Shown here: positions 1-8,817 of the stretch, piece after piece
Position numbering within the stretch: the first letter of the stretch is position 1
Layout of the letters: each line of letters begins with the position of its first letter
Assembly: GCA_913041495.1 (NCBI GenBank)
Contig: CAJWHT010000017.1
Coordinates: 1 to 49,565, forward strand
DNA length: 49,565 nucleotides
Source: an uncultured Desulfobacteraceae bacterium
GTDB taxonomy: Bacteria > Desulfobacterota > Desulfobacteria > Desulfobacterales > Desulfobacteraceae
Direction of reading: 5' to 3'
The notes under the pieces: model-generated
What the model was told of the DNA's origin: nothing
What the model saw: only the letters and a program-made list of their open reading frames with translations
Database searches by the model: none
Translations under genes and position numbers: made by a program

Positions 1-359
1 AGTATCGGAGGGAAAATTTTGCTCCCATATCCGTTGCCCGTTTTTTGACTACAAGTGAACAAGTATCCAGACAATATATCGAGAACCAGGCCAAGAAGAA
101 TGCACTCATTCAGATATTGGAACAAAATGGCCTCAAATCGGTGACCACGCTAAACAACGACACCATTGTCAGCTATGAAGGCATGGTGCTCACCCCGATA
201 TCCTTAAAAATAGCTCCGTATACCCCCCATCAACAAGGGTATCCTTACATTGCCGATGTCTATTTCGCGTCTATGGCATTCCCGGACCAATGGGAATCTC
301 TGCAGTATAAATTTAAAGTAAAAAAAATCTTCGAGGATTTTATTCTGCTTTTCAAATAA
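1..359 (+). CDS. Hypothetical protein, 5' end outside the window
   Basis: The reading frame is open to the left edge (first complete codon at base 3) and stops with TAA at 357-359. A TTG at 45 could be a start, but the absence of any stop upstream makes this more likely the C-terminal part of a longer protein. I do not recognise the family. The visible 119 or so residues are soluble-looking and end in an aromatic-rich stretch (KIFEDFILLFK). It lies 21 bases before a DacB-like gene on the same strand, so the two may be cotranscribed. Confidence 0.5.
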   Translation, partial: YRRENFAPISVARFLTTSEQVSRQYIENQAKKNALIQILEQNGLKSVTTLNNDTIVSYEGMVLTPISLKIAPYTPHQQGYPYIADVYFASMAFPDQWESLQYKFKVKKIFEDFILLFK

Positions 360-380
360 AATCCCACACCCCAAAGGCAT

Positions 381-1580
381 ATGACACACATGAGACCCCT
401 GCTTTTCGTCTTGTTTTTTATCCCGGCGGTTTGGCTCACCTGCCCGCCTCTTAATGCCGGTGCTGCCACTTGCGCCACCCTGCTTACCGACGATCAGGGA
501 ATCGTGCTTTCAGCAAAAAATATAACTGAAAAACTGATACCGGCCTCAACACTTAAAATATTCACAAGTCTCGCCGCGCTGAAAACCTTGGGTACGGATT
601 ACCAGCACCCAATATGGTATTTTTACAATCGGGATACCGGGGATCTATCCCTCAAAGGTTTTGGAAATCCACTTTTTATTTCGGAAGAAATCAGACGGTT
701 GTGTCAAATTATCATCCGAGAAGAATCTCCTTCCACCATCAGGGACATCATTTTGGATCATCGTTTTTTTACCCCGGACATCCACATTCCGGGAACGCAA
801 ACTTCCCTGAATCCGTATGATGCGACCACTGGCGCACTGTGCGCCAACTTCAACACAGTTTCATTTGGGTGGGACAATAAAAACAAGCGTTTCATCAGCG
901 CTGAACCCCAGACCCCCTTGATGGCAAACTTTGAAAGCCTGATTGAGGCAACCGGCCTTAAGAGAGGCAGGATTCTTTTACCCACGGAACTGCGCGACAT
1001 TTATGCAGGTCTACTGCTACAGGCATTTTTTCAAGAAAAAGGGATCACCACCACAGGTCTTGTAAAGACAGGAAATTTCAATGCGCCGGAGAGCAGCAAA
1101 AGGATTTTTCTCTCTAATTTCACCACCTCTGACATGGTCACAAAATTATTATATTACTCCAATAACTATATTGCCAACCAGCTGATGCTCATCATGGGGG
1201 CACACAGATACGGCCCGCCGGCAACCCTGGAAAAAGGCATGAGACACTTAAACCAATTTGCAGCGGAATCGCTAAAAAATGATGAATTTCAACTCGTGGA
1301 AGCCTCAGGACTTTCAAGGCAAAATCGTCTGTCCCCATCACAGATGATTGCGGTACTAAGGGCGTTCATCCCTTATTACAAACTCTTGCGGAAAAAAGGA
1401 AACGACTACTACAAAACAGGCACCCTGAATGACGTGAAAACGCGTGCAGGCTTCCTGTTGGGAGAGGATAAAAGATTATATCCTTATGTGATCATGTTGA
1501 ACAACACCCGGACCGGGTATGGAAAGATACTAAAGAAGTTAAAGCAAAAAGTCAGGGCTGCGGCAAGAAAGCAGCCCTGA
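381..1580 (+). CDS. dacB: D-alanyl-D-alanine carboxypeptidase/endopeptidase, PBP4 (peptidase S13) family
   Basis: Penicillin-binding-protein-type serine hydrolase that trims or cleaves peptidoglycan peptides in the periplasm. The three active-site motifs of the family are visible: SxxK as S56-T-L-K59, SxN as S260-N-N262 and KTG at K345-T-G347. The S13 hallmark GLSRQNRLSP follows at about 310-319. Residues 1-28 form a signal peptide (hydrophobic core LLFVLFFIPAVWL). At 399 residues it is shorter than the E. coli enzyme (about 477), which suggests a reduced insert domain between the first two motifs. ATG at 381 or at 390 could each be used; AAAGG lies just upstream. It converges on folE2 with only six bases between the stops. 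Confidence 0.88.
   Translation: MTHMRPLLFVLFFIPAVWLTCPPLNAGAATCATLLTDDQGIVLSAKNITEKLIPASTLKIFTSLAALKTLGTDYQHPIWYFYNRDTGDLSLKGFGNPLFISEEIRRLCQIIIREESPSTIRDIILDHRFFTPDIHIPGTQTSLNPYDATTGALCANFNTVSFGWDNKNKRFISAEPQTPLMANFESLIEATGLKRGRILLPTELRDIYAGLLLQAFFQEKGITTTGLVKTGNFNAPESSKRIFLSNFTTSDMVTKLLYYSNNYIANQLMLIMGAHRYGPPATLEKGMRHLNQFAAESLKNDEFQLVEASGLSRQNRLSPSQMIAVLRAFIPYYKLLRKKGNDYYKTGTLNDVKTRAGFLLGEDKRLYPYVIMLNNTRTGYGKILKKLKQKVRAAARKQP
1546..1578 (-). terminator. Rho-independent terminator of the folE2 transcript, inside the 3' end of dacB
   Basis: An 8-bp stem (AGGGCTGC at 1554-1561 with its complement at 1571-1578, loop of nine) lies in the last codons of dacB. Read leftward it is followed by GAC and a run of five T (bases 1546-1550), the usual layout of an intrinsic terminator for the leftward folE2 operon. 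In the rightward direction no T run follows. Confidence 0.5.
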
Positions 1581-1586
1581 AACAAG

Positions 1587-2363
1587 TTAGATACGGCTCT
1601 TTTCTATATAGGCGTAGGCACTGTGATTATGGATGGATTCAAAATTTTCAGCGCTCACGGAAAACCAGGTGATGTTTTCATCTTCAATCAACTCTTTGGC
1701 CACATCCCTGACAATATCCTCAACAAATTTCGGATTATTATATGCTTTCTCGGTAACGTATTTTTCATCCTTCCGTTTCAGTACAGAAAAAATATCGCAG
1801 GATGCGGACCGCTCCACCAACTCAACGATATCCTCAATCCAGATGAACTTATGGAACCGGGTGGACACCAGCACTTCCCCGCGCTGATTATGGGCACCAC
1901 ATTCAGATATTTCCTTTGAACAGGGACATACGGAGGTAACGGGTATGGCAACCTTCAGCACAATATCCGCATTCTTTCCCGAATTTGCAGAACCGATGAT
2001 GGTGCAGTCGTAATCCATCAACCCCAGCGCACCTGTTGTTGGGGACGCCTTTTCTATGAAGTAGGGAAAACTGATTTCGATATGAGAAGATTGTGCCCCC
2101 AGGGTGGTTTTCATATCCTCGAGAATCATTGTCATGGACTCAAGAGACACAACACTTCTGGATTGATGAAGCAACTCCACAAAGCGGCTCATATGCGTGC
2201 CCTTGCACTGGTGGGGCAAATCCACATACATGCTGATTTCAGCAACCGTAGATTGAGATTCCTTTCTTTTATCTCTGACAGTTACCGGGTATTTCAAACC
2301 TTTGATCCCCACCTTGTCGATGGGAATGTTCCTAAAATCGGGTTGATTCTGCATATCAATCAT
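1587..2363 (-). CDS. folE2: GTP cyclohydrolase I type IB (FolE2/MptA family)
   Basis: Converts GTP to 7,8-dihydroneopterin triphosphate, the first step of folate-type pterin synthesis, using a metal that need not be zinc. The 258-residue length fits the family. The catalytic cysteine is in TSVCPCSKEIS (C146; second Cys C148), followed by the conserved GAHNQRG (H158). The start codon at 2363 overlaps the stop of the TtcA-like gene by four bases, so the two are translationally coupled. A second in-frame ATG lies three codons further in (2354). No zinc-dependent FolE is present in the window. Confidence 0.93.
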   Translation of the reverse strand: MIDMQNQPDFRNIPIDKVGIKGLKYPVTVRDKRKESQSTVAEISMYVDLPHQCKGTHMSRFVELLHQSRSVVSLESMTMILEDMKTTLGAQSSHIEISFPYFIEKASPTTGALGLMDYDCTIIGSANSGKNADIVLKVAIPVTSVCPCSKEISECGAHNQRGEVLVSTRFHKFIWIEDIVELVERSASCDIFSVLKRKDEKYVTEKAYNNPKFVEDIVRDVAKELIEDENITWFSVSAENFESIHNHSAYAYIEKSRI

Positions 2364-3094
2364 GTCGGCGTCTCTAAAAGATAATCCGAAGCAACGTTGC
2401 CCATTGCTCTGAATATATTTCCCTTTATATGTTTGTTGTGCCTGTACATCTCTTCCAACATTTTTCTGACTTCGCCCCGTTTTGTCCGGTCAGCACTCGG
2501 ACAGGGATTGACAAATTCAGGAAAACCCAGGCTCCTTGCGAAACGGGTAATATCATCCTTTTCAACATATGACAATGGTCTGATGATATCAAGCGTGCCA
2601 TCGAAAAAAGATTGCCTGGGTTTCATGGTGCCGATCTTACCGGCATAGAAGATATTAATGAACAGGGTTTCAATTAAATCGTCCTTGTTATGTCCAAGGG
2701 CGATTTTCTTGCAGTTCAAGGATCTGGCCAGCTCAAACAAACGCTTGCGCCGCATCCAAGAGCATTGGAAACAGGGATTCTGTCGGCCCTCACCAGCGTG
2801 GGCCTTGATCCCATCCTCGGTGGATATGATTTCCATGGGCAGGTAGTTGTCATCCACAAAGGACTTCAGCTCATCTGCCCAGGCCCCCTCAAATCCGGGA
2901 TCAATGTGAACCGGAAAAAGCGTAAAGTGCACCGGTGCCCGCTTTTGAAGGAAGTAAAGTAAGTGTAAAAGGGTGAGGCTGTCTTTTCCGCCTGAAACAC
3001 CGACCAAAATACGGTCCTTGTCAGAAATCAGGCGCCACTCTTCGATGGCCTTCCCAAGACCGTGATTCAGTTTTTTTTTCAGACCTTTGTTCAA
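2360..3094 (-). CDS. ttcA: TtcA-type PP-loop tRNA thiolase (tRNA 2-thiocytidine family)
   Basis: Adenylates and thiolates a tRNA base; in TtcA the target is cytidine 32. The PP-loop motif SGGKDS is at residues 34-39. The three cysteines that hold the [4Fe-4S] cluster in TtcA appear to be conserved as C108 and C111 (NPCFQC) and C198 (NPCPS). GHNKDD at about 134-139 is also family-typical. Length 244 residues, slightly short for TtcA. The start is TTG at 3094, only six bases after the rpoZ stop; no ATG fits better. Family membership is firm, but the exact base modified is inferred. Confidence 0.82.
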   Translation of the reverse strand: MNKGLKKKLNHGLGKAIEEWRLISDKDRILVGVSGGKDSLTLLHLLYFLQKRAPVHFTLFPVHIDPGFEGAWADELKSFVDDNYLPMEIISTEDGIKAHAGEGRQNPCFQCSWMRRKRLFELARSLNCKKIALGHNKDDLIETLFINIFYAGKIGTMKPRQSFFDGTLDIIRPLSYVEKDDITRFARSLGFPEFVNPCPSADRTKRGEVRKMLEEMYRHNKHIKGNIFRAMGNVASDYLLETPT

Positions 3095-3100
3095 ACCGCT

Positions 3101-3310
3101 TTATTCGTCTTCAGGTTCCGCTTTTCTCTCTGCGACGATCCGGTTGGCTGCGATCTCTCTGAGCACAGTAACCACGTCTTCGTTCTTTGTGGATTTAACC
3201 AGTAGATCAGCCCCCTCACGGACCTGACGCACCCGCTTGGCAGCCAGGTGGACAAGGCCGAACCGGTTGTCTACATTTTTCAAACAATCTTCAATGGTAA
3301 CTCGCGCCAA
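3101..3310 (-). CDS. rpoZ: DNA-directed RNA polymerase omega subunit
   Basis: Small 69-residue protein that helps assemble the beta' subunit of RNA polymerase. It begins MARVTIEDCL and contains NRFGLVHLAAKRVRQ, both diagnostic for bacterial omega; the acidic C-terminal tail is also usual. GGAGG-like bases (TCGGAGGAAA) lie just upstream of the ATG. It sits between greA and ttcA, all leftward; the 57-base A+T-rich gap to greA may hold a promoter. Confidence 0.95.
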   Translation of the reverse strand: MARVTIEDCLKNVDNRFGLVHLAAKRVRQVREGADLLVKSTKNEDVVTVLREIAANRIVAERKAEPEDE

Positions 3311-3367
3311 AACGATTTCCTCCGAATTTTTAAATCTTGTTGCATTAATATATAAAAACTTAAATAA

Positions 3368-3835
3368 TTATAAAATATCAATGATTTCATAGACACGCTT
3401 ACCGCCGGGTGCCTGAACCACAGCTTCATCTCCGGGCTCCTTGCCGATCAAGGCACTGCCCAGGGGAGAAGATACGGATATTTTCCCCTTTTTGATATCC
3501 GCCTCATCTGCGCCGACGATCATATATTCGACTTCTTCCTCAGTATCAAGGTTTTCCACCAGGACCTTGCTTGCAAAACGGACCACATCTTTGGGCACCT
3601 CTCCGGGGTCAATAACTTTTGCATTCCCTATCTTATAGGATATCTCCCCGATCCGCCCTTCAATAAAGGACTGCCGCTCCTTGGCAGCGTGATACTCGGC
3701 ATTTTCCGACAGATCTCCATGAGCCCTGGCAACTTCAATGGCCTTGATATTTTCAGGCCGCTCAATGGTTTTTAATCTTTCAAGCTCTTTTTTCAAGGCT
3801 GCAAAGCCTTCTTTCGTAATAGGTATCTGCTCCAA
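3368..3835 (-). CDS. greA: Transcription elongation factor GreA
   Basis: Rescues backtracked RNA polymerase by stimulating transcript cleavage in the secondary channel. The 155-residue length and layout are those of GreA: an N-terminal coiled coil (about 10-75) with the acidic tip ARAHGDLSENAEYHAAKE, then the FKBP-like C-terminal domain (SPLGSALIGKEPGDE near 124-138). The start is TTG at 3835, because MEQIPITKEGF aligns with the usual GreA N-terminus and no in-frame ATG fits. The nearest GGAG is about 12 bases away, so initiation may be weak. Confidence 0.95.
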   Translation of the reverse strand: MEQIPITKEGFAALKKELERLKTIERPENIKAIEVARAHGDLSENAEYHAAKERQSFIEGRIGEISYKIGNAKVIDPGEVPKDVVRFASKVLVENLDTEEEVEYMIVGADEADIKKGKISVSSPLGSALIGKEPGDEAVVQAPGGKRVYEIIDIL

Positions 3836-3926
3836 AACTAAGAATTACTCCGTATAAAATAAAGTTGGTGCATAGAATCAGCCCTTTTCAAGACTGCATC
3901 ACATGCGTATGTCAGCAGGTTCGGCT

Positions 3927-4589
3927 CTAACGCATACGGCCGATGATTGTGGTGCCGGCCTGGGTCTTATCCCCGACACCCACCTCGATATCGAATGCCA
4001 AAGGCAGGTAAAGGTCAAGGCGGGATCCGAATTGAATCATACCGTAGCGCTCCCCCTTGTTGACCCGGTCCCCGATTGCCGTATGGTTGACGATCCGCCG
4101 AGCGATAAGTCCTGCAATCTGGACAAAGGCAAACCGTTTCCCGGCGTCAGTTCTTACCACAATGGCATTTCTTTCATTATGCACGGAAGCCTTGTCAAAA
4201 GAGGCATTAATAAATTTCCCAGGTGAATACTGCACGCGCTCAACCACCCCGTCAAACGGAATACGGTTCACATGAACGTTAAAAACGTTCATAAAAATGG
4301 AAACCTTCTGACAGGGCTCATCCATATACTCGCTTTCGGCAAGCCGCTGCACAATAATGACTTTCCCATCCGCCGGAGACACCAGTGCATTGGGCTCCTC
4401 GGGTACCGTCCGGTCCGGGTCTCTGAAAAACCAGGTCACAAAAAATGTCAGGGCAACCGCCACCAGGGCAATTATCGTCCACCCCAAATAAAAAAACATC
4501 CCGGTTACCAGGATGGCTGTAAGAACGAATTTTATGCCAGGCACTGCAATGGGCAGCACTGCCCTCCCCGGCCATTTTGTTTTATCCAT
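3927..4589 (-). CDS. psd: Phosphatidylserine decarboxylase, short (archaeal-type) form
   Basis: Makes phosphatidylethanolamine by decarboxylating phosphatidylserine, using a pyruvoyl group formed by self-cleavage. The cleavage site is the GS pair at G188-S189 in IQFGSRLDLYLP. Residues about 18-54 form two hydrophobic membrane segments before FFRDPDR, the usual start of the soluble part. Length 220 residues matches the short proenzyme family. Phosphatidylserine synthase (pssA), often adjacent in this group, is not in the window. Confidence 0.92.
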   Translation of the reverse strand: MDKTKWPGRAVLPIAVPGIKFVLTAILVTGMFFYLGWTIIALVAVALTFFVTWFFRDPDRTVPEEPNALVSPADGKVIIVQRLAESEYMDEPCQKVSIFMNVFNVHVNRIPFDGVVERVQYSPGKFINASFDKASVHNERNAIVVRTDAGKRFAFVQIAGLIARRIVNHTAIGDRVNKGERYGMIQFGSRLDLYLPLAFDIEVGVGDKTQAGTTIIGRMR

Positions 4590-4646
4590 AGCCCCTCTTC
4601 ATAATGACTATAACCTGATAATTATACCAAACAATTCGCTAATATG

Positions 4647-5348
4647 TCAACACCCGTCAGCATTGCCACCAAAATGCCGCTCTGCGTCTGACTTTCTCAG
4701 ATATACCGGAGCCAGGCGATGTTCCGCAGACCGAAAGCCGTCAGGAGATGCGATTGTCTTGCGAATCAGGGCCGAGGCACTAACACCGTCCATGGAAGCC
4801 GGGCTAAAAAGTGCCTGCCCCCGGGTAATTTCAGAAATGAGATCCTTATACGCCTTGGACCCTGAGCCTACAAAAAGCGTTTCACTGCCGGCAGCCCGTA
4901 TGGCGGTCTCCGGATCACAGACGCACTCTTCACCTTTGTCAATCAGCTCGCCCCGGTCAAACCGATACACCGCCGAATAGACTTCGTTTCGTTTGGCATC
5001 CATCATCACACACACAGGAACCTGCGACAGGATGAATCTGTAAGCGATACCGTCGAGACTGGAAACCCCCGCGGCAGGCCGACCCACCGCGTAGGCAAGC
5101 CCCTGTATCACGCTGATGCCGATCCGCAACCCAGTAAAACTTCCGGGGCCTCGGGCGGCAATGAAGCCGTCAATATCCGTCAGCGCCACACCGGCCTGAT
5201 GATCGAGCATCTGCTCCACCATCGCCATCAGCCGTTTAGAATGCGTCTGCCGGCTTGCCCAGAACGCTGTGCAAACCGGCAGGTCATCTTCAAAAAGCGC
5301 CATACTGGCACCATGTTCCGCCGTACTGAGAGCAAAAAGACGCGTCAC
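4647..5348 (-). CDS. tsaB: tRNA threonylcarbamoyladenosine biosynthesis protein TsaB
   Basis: Non-catalytic partner of TsaD in the synthesis of t6A37 on ANN-decoding tRNAs. The N-terminal half has the ASKHA-fold signatures of the family, including ARGPGSFTGLRIG (about residues 65-77) and the following SSLDGIAY. Length 233 residues is normal. Translation starts at GTG (5348), two bases after the lon stop, so expression is probably coupled to lon. Confidence 0.93.
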   Translation of the reverse strand: MTRLFALSTAEHGASMALFEDDLPVCTAFWASRQTHSKRLMAMVEQMLDHQAGVALTDIDGFIAARGPGSFTGLRIGISVIQGLAYAVGRPAAGVSSLDGIAYRFILSQVPVCVMMDAKRNEVYSAVYRFDRGELIDKGEECVCDPETAIRAAGSETLFVGSGSKAYKDLISEITRGQALFSPASMDGVSASALIRKTIASPDGFRSAEHRLAPVYLRKSDAERHFGGNADGC

Positions 5349-5350
5349 GA

Positions 5351-7726
5351 TTATTCCTCTATCAAGGCAATGTCCAACACCTCGTTCACATCTTTAACAC
5401 AGGTAAATTTGAGTTTGCTCTTCACAGCCTTAGGGATTTCATAAAGGTCTTTTTTGTTTTTCTCTGGAATAATAACGTGTTTGATACCGGCCCTCAAAGC
5501 ACCCAGCGCCTTCTCCTTCAACCCGCCGATGGGAAGCACGCGTCCCCGCAAAGAGATTTCACCGGTCATGCCAACCTTATGATCAACTTTTTTACCGGTA
5601 AAAGCGGAAACAAGTGCCGTAGCCATGGCGATCCCGGCAGAAGGACCGTCTTTAGGGATGGCGCCGGCAGGGACGTGAATGTGAATGTCATTATTGTCAA
5701 AGGCATCTTTGTCAATACCCAAAGCCTTTTGGTTGGCTTTGGTATAGGTCAATGCCGCCCGGGCAGACTCCTGCATCACATCACCGATCTGTCCGGTCAC
5801 CAGCAACTCGCCCTTTCCCTGAAACAATGAAATTTCAATATACAGGTGCTCACCGCCCACCTCTGTCCAGGCCAACCCTGTGGCAAGGCCCACCTGGCTT
5901 TCTTCCTGATCCAGCTCGGATATATATTGGGGCGGTCCGAGATACCGATTCAGGTTCTGCTTGGTAATATTGAAACGCCCTTTTTTGCCTTCTGCAATCT
6001 GGCGGGCTATCTTGCGGCACACCTTATCCAGCTTGCGCTCCAGCCCTCTTAGGCCGGCCTCAAGGGTATATTCGGAAACGATACTCTCCATGGCCTTGGG
6101 GCTGATATGAATCGATCTGCGGATTAACCCGTTATCTTTCAGTTTCCTGGGCAGAAGGTGCTTTTCTGCAATCACCAGCTTTTCCTGCCGCGTGTACCCG
6201 GAGATATAAATCAACTCCATACGATCCAGCAATGCCGAAGGAATCGTGTCCGCAATGTTGGCTGTTAGAATAAACAACACGTTGGACAAATCAAAAGGCA
6301 TATTCAGATAATGATCAGAGAACTCAGAGTTCTGCTCCGGATCCAACGCCTCCAGGAGGGCGGATGAAGGATCTCCCCTGAAATCACTGCCAAGCTTATC
6401 AATCTCGTCCAGCATGAATACCGGATTGTTCGTGTTGCACTGACGAAGCCCCTGAAGAATTCTGCCGGGCATGGCACCGATGTAGGTTCGCCGATGCCCG
6501 CGGATCTCGGCCTCATCACGAATGCCACCCAACGACACCCGGTGAAACTTACGCCGCATGGACTTTGCAATGGCCTGGCCCAGAGACGTTTTCCCAACAC
6601 CCGGAGGTCCTACAAAGCAAATAATCTGACCTTTTTTACCGGGATTCAGCTTCCTTACGCTGAGGTATTCAAGAATCCTCTCTTTGGCCTTATTAAGCCC
6701 GTAGTGATTCTGATCAAGTATATCTTTGGCTTTCTTGATATCCAGAAAATCTTTTGTGGACCGGCTCCAGGGCAGTTCGACAATACAGTCCAGATATGTC
6801 CTGACCACCGATGCCTCGGAAGAATCAAAGTGCATCTGCTCAAGGCGTTTCACCTGTTTGAATGCCTCTTTTTCGCATTCTTCTGGCAGTTTGCATTTTT
6901 TTATCTTGACTTTAAACTCTGCGATTTCAGCAAGTTTATCGTCGCTTTCCCCAAGTTCCCGGTGAATGGCCTTCACCTGTTCGCGAAGATAATAATCCCG
7001 CTGATTTTTAGATATTTCATCCTTAACATGGGTCTGGATCTTGGCCTGCACCGTTGACAGATCCAACTCCCTGGCCAACAGGTCATTCACCCGTTTTAAC
7101 CGTTCGACCGTATCTGTTATCTCCAGAAGAGATTGGGCATCTTCGACTTTCAGATTCAGGTTGGATGCTACAAGATCGGCCAGTTTCCCCGGCGACTCAA
7201 TATGAGACAACAGATCCCCTACGTCACCTGAAAATTCTCCCTTCAATGCCAAAAGCTTTTCACTGTTCTCCTTCACGTTTCGCATCAGGGCCTCAATTTC
7301 GATATCGAGTTCATCAGGTTCGATATCGGTGAGGACTTCAACCGCTACTTTGAAAAAAGAACGTTTCTGCACGTACTTGACAATTTGGGCTTTGGCAATC
7401 CCCTGGACAAGCGCCTTGATCCTGCCGTCGGGCATTTTAATCATTTTCTGGACCCGGCCGATAGTTCCCACTTCATAGACATCATCGGTGCCGGGTTTTT
7501 CAATCTCTGAATTTTTCTGGGCGCACAGAAATACATACCGGTCATACTCCACACACTCTTCTATCGCCTTGATAGACTTTTCCCTGCCCACAAACAGGGG
7601 AAGCAGCATATCCGTGAATACAACCACATCCCGCACCGGCATCATGGGAAGGGTTTTGGGTATCTCTTCTATATTGCCTTCTTTTTCTATGATCTCTATC
7701 AGATCATCAATATCTGCTTCAGCCAT
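5351..7726 (-). CDS. lon: ATP-dependent protease La (LonA)
   Basis: Cytosolic AAA+ protease that degrades misfolded and regulatory proteins. Order of domains: N-terminal LON substrate-binding domain (about 20-220), coiled-coil region, AAA+ module with Walker A GPPGVGKTS near residue 370, and a C-terminal protease domain with the Ser-Lys dyad S696 (DGPSAG) and K739 (GGLKEK). Length 791 residues is typical. AAGGAGAG precedes the ATG. The gene is transcribed away from the prepilin peptidase gene; tsaB follows with almost no gap. No clear sigma-32 element was recognised in the leader. Confidence 0.97.
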   Translation of the reverse strand: MAEADIDDLIEIIEKEGNIEEIPKTLPMMPVRDVVVFTDMLLPLFVGREKSIKAIEECVEYDRYVFLCAQKNSEIEKPGTDDVYEVGTIGRVQKMIKMPDGRIKALVQGIAKAQIVKYVQKRSFFKVAVEVLTDIEPDELDIEIEALMRNVKENSEKLLALKGEFSGDVGDLLSHIESPGKLADLVASNLNLKVEDAQSLLEITDTVERLKRVNDLLARELDLSTVQAKIQTHVKDEISKNQRDYYLREQVKAIHRELGESDDKLAEIAEFKVKIKKCKLPEECEKEAFKQVKRLEQMHFDSSEASVVRTYLDCIVELPWSRSTKDFLDIKKAKDILDQNHYGLNKAKERILEYLSVRKLNPGKKGQIICFVGPPGVGKTSLGQAIAKSMRRKFHRVSLGGIRDEAEIRGHRRTYIGAMPGRILQGLRQCNTNNPVFMLDEIDKLGSDFRGDPSSALLEALDPEQNSEFSDHYLNMPFDLSNVLFILTANIADTIPSALLDRMELIYISGYTRQEKLVIAEKHLLPRKLKDNGLIRRSIHISPKAMESIVSEYTLEAGLRGLERKLDKVCRKIARQIAEGKKGRFNITKQNLNRYLGPPQYISELDQEESQVGLATGLAWTEVGGEHLYIEISLFQGKGELLVTGQIGDVMQESARAALTYTKANQKALGIDKDAFDNNDIHIHVPAGAIPKDGPSAGIAMATALVSAFTGKKVDHKVGMTGEISLRGRVLPIGGLKEKALGALRAGIKHVIIPEKNKKDLYEIPKAVKSKLKFTCVKDVNEVLDIALIEE

Positions 7727-7769
7727 CTACTCTCCTTATAAATCAAACAAGACCAACACAGGGCAATGC

Positions 7770-7838
7770 ATGACTACCTACCGTCCTGGCTGGCCTCCCC
7801 GTCCCGGGGGCACGTATTGGTATTTAGATTGGTATTAG
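7770..7838 (+). CDS. Possible 22-residue aromatic- and Pro/Gly-rich microprotein
   Basis: ATG at 7770 with AGGG six bases upstream opens a frame of 22 codons ending in TAG at 7836-7838. Fourteen of the 22 residues are Tyr, Trp, Pro or Gly (four Tyr, three Trp, four Pro, three Gly), ending YWYLDWY. The last third covers a near-perfect 11-12-base direct repeat (ATTGGTATTTAG, then ATTGGTATTAG). It lies in the leader region between lon and the prepilin peptidase gene. I do not recognise it. It may equally be chance reading of a regulatory region, since composition is the only evidence. Confidence 0.25.
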   Translation: MTTYRPGWPPRPGGTYWYLDWY

Positions 7839-7991
7839 AATAAAACACTTTTCTTTTTTTACAATATGCTTGAAAAAATAATTTTAAACCCGGATAAACT
7901 TAGGGTGATATGTGACGGCCTGCACCCGGCACCTTGGGTTCCAGCAGCGCAAACTAAAAACCAAACAGCACATTTAACAAAGGCAATTACC

Positions 7992-8801
7992 ATGGCATTG
8001 CACCTGCTGCCCCCCCAAATTCTGATCTTTTCCTTTTTCTTTGGCATCTGCGTGGGCAGCTTTCTGAATGTGGTCATTGCCCGGGTTCCCGAGGGGAAAT
8101 CAATTGTACACCCCGGAAGCCACTGCCCGGCATGCAAAGCCAACATCCCTTTTTATCTGAACATACCGATTTTAAGCTACATCATTTTGAAGGGCAAATG
8201 CAGCAGCTGCCGCAAGACGATTGCCATCCGCTATCCGCTGGTTGAATTTATCACAGGGATACTGGCAGCAGGTGCCTGTCTCAAATACGGCCCCGGGCTG
8301 CCCGGGTTATTCATCTTTGCCTTCGGGGCAACCCTTATTGCCATATCCTTTATCGATATCGATCACCAAATCATTCCGGATGTGATCAGCTTGCCAGGTA
8401 TCCTCGTCTTTTTGAGCGCACCATTCTTTTTACCGGAGATGACACTTATCCGAAGTATATCAGGAGTCCTCATTGGCGGCGGCATTCTATACAGTGTGGC
8501 CCTGGTGTACTACCTGCTCAAAGGACAACACGGGATGGGCGGGGGTGATATAAAGCTTCTGGCAATGATCGGTGCGGCAATCGGTCCGAAAGGCGTTTTA
8601 TTTACACTTTTTGCAGGATCAGTTCTGGGTACCCTGATCGGCGGTGCGGTTATCTTGAACAAAAAATCGCCGGAAGGATCACCCAAGCGCCAGATTAAAC
8701 TACCGTTCGGCCCGTTTCTGTCCATGGGAGCCATAGTCTACATTTTCTGGGGAGAACAATTGATGCAGTGGTATGCCAGAATCCTGAACGGTGGTCTGTG
8801 A
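7992..8801 (+). CDS. pilD: Prepilin peptidase / N-methyltransferase (A24 family, PilD/GspO)
   Basis: Membrane aspartate protease that cleaves and N-methylates type IV prepilins and type II pseudopilins. The cytoplasmic loop has the two zinc-binding CxxC pairs (CPAC, CSSC). The catalytic aspartates are in FIDIDHQIIPD and in GGGDIKLLAMIG. Several hydrophobic segments make a polytopic membrane protein of 269 residues. The frame is open further up (ATG at 7866), but ATG 7992 is preferred: AAAGG sits eight bases before it and the family normally begins just ahead of the FGICVGSFLNV segment. It probably serves the two GspE-type ATPases encoded elsewhere in the window. Confidence 0.93.
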   Translation: MALHLLPPQILIFSFFFGICVGSFLNVVIARVPEGKSIVHPGSHCPACKANIPFYLNIPILSYIILKGKCSSCRKTIAIRYPLVEFITGILAAGACLKYGPGLPGLFIFAFGATLIAISFIDIDHQIIPDVISLPGILVFLSAPFFLPEMTLIRSISGVLIGGGILYSVALVYYLLKGQHGMGGGDIKLLAMIGAAIGPKGVLFTLFAGSVLGTLIGGAVILNKKSPEGSPKRQIKLPFGPFLSMGAIVYIFWGEQLMQWYARILNGGL

Positions 8802-8817
8802 TTTACCAATTCAACAC

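Noticed and set aside
7866-7991. N-terminal extension of prepilin peptidase from ATG 7866
   Set aside because: The added 42 residues do not look like the family and lack a ribosome site; ATG 7992 has AAAGG at good spacing.
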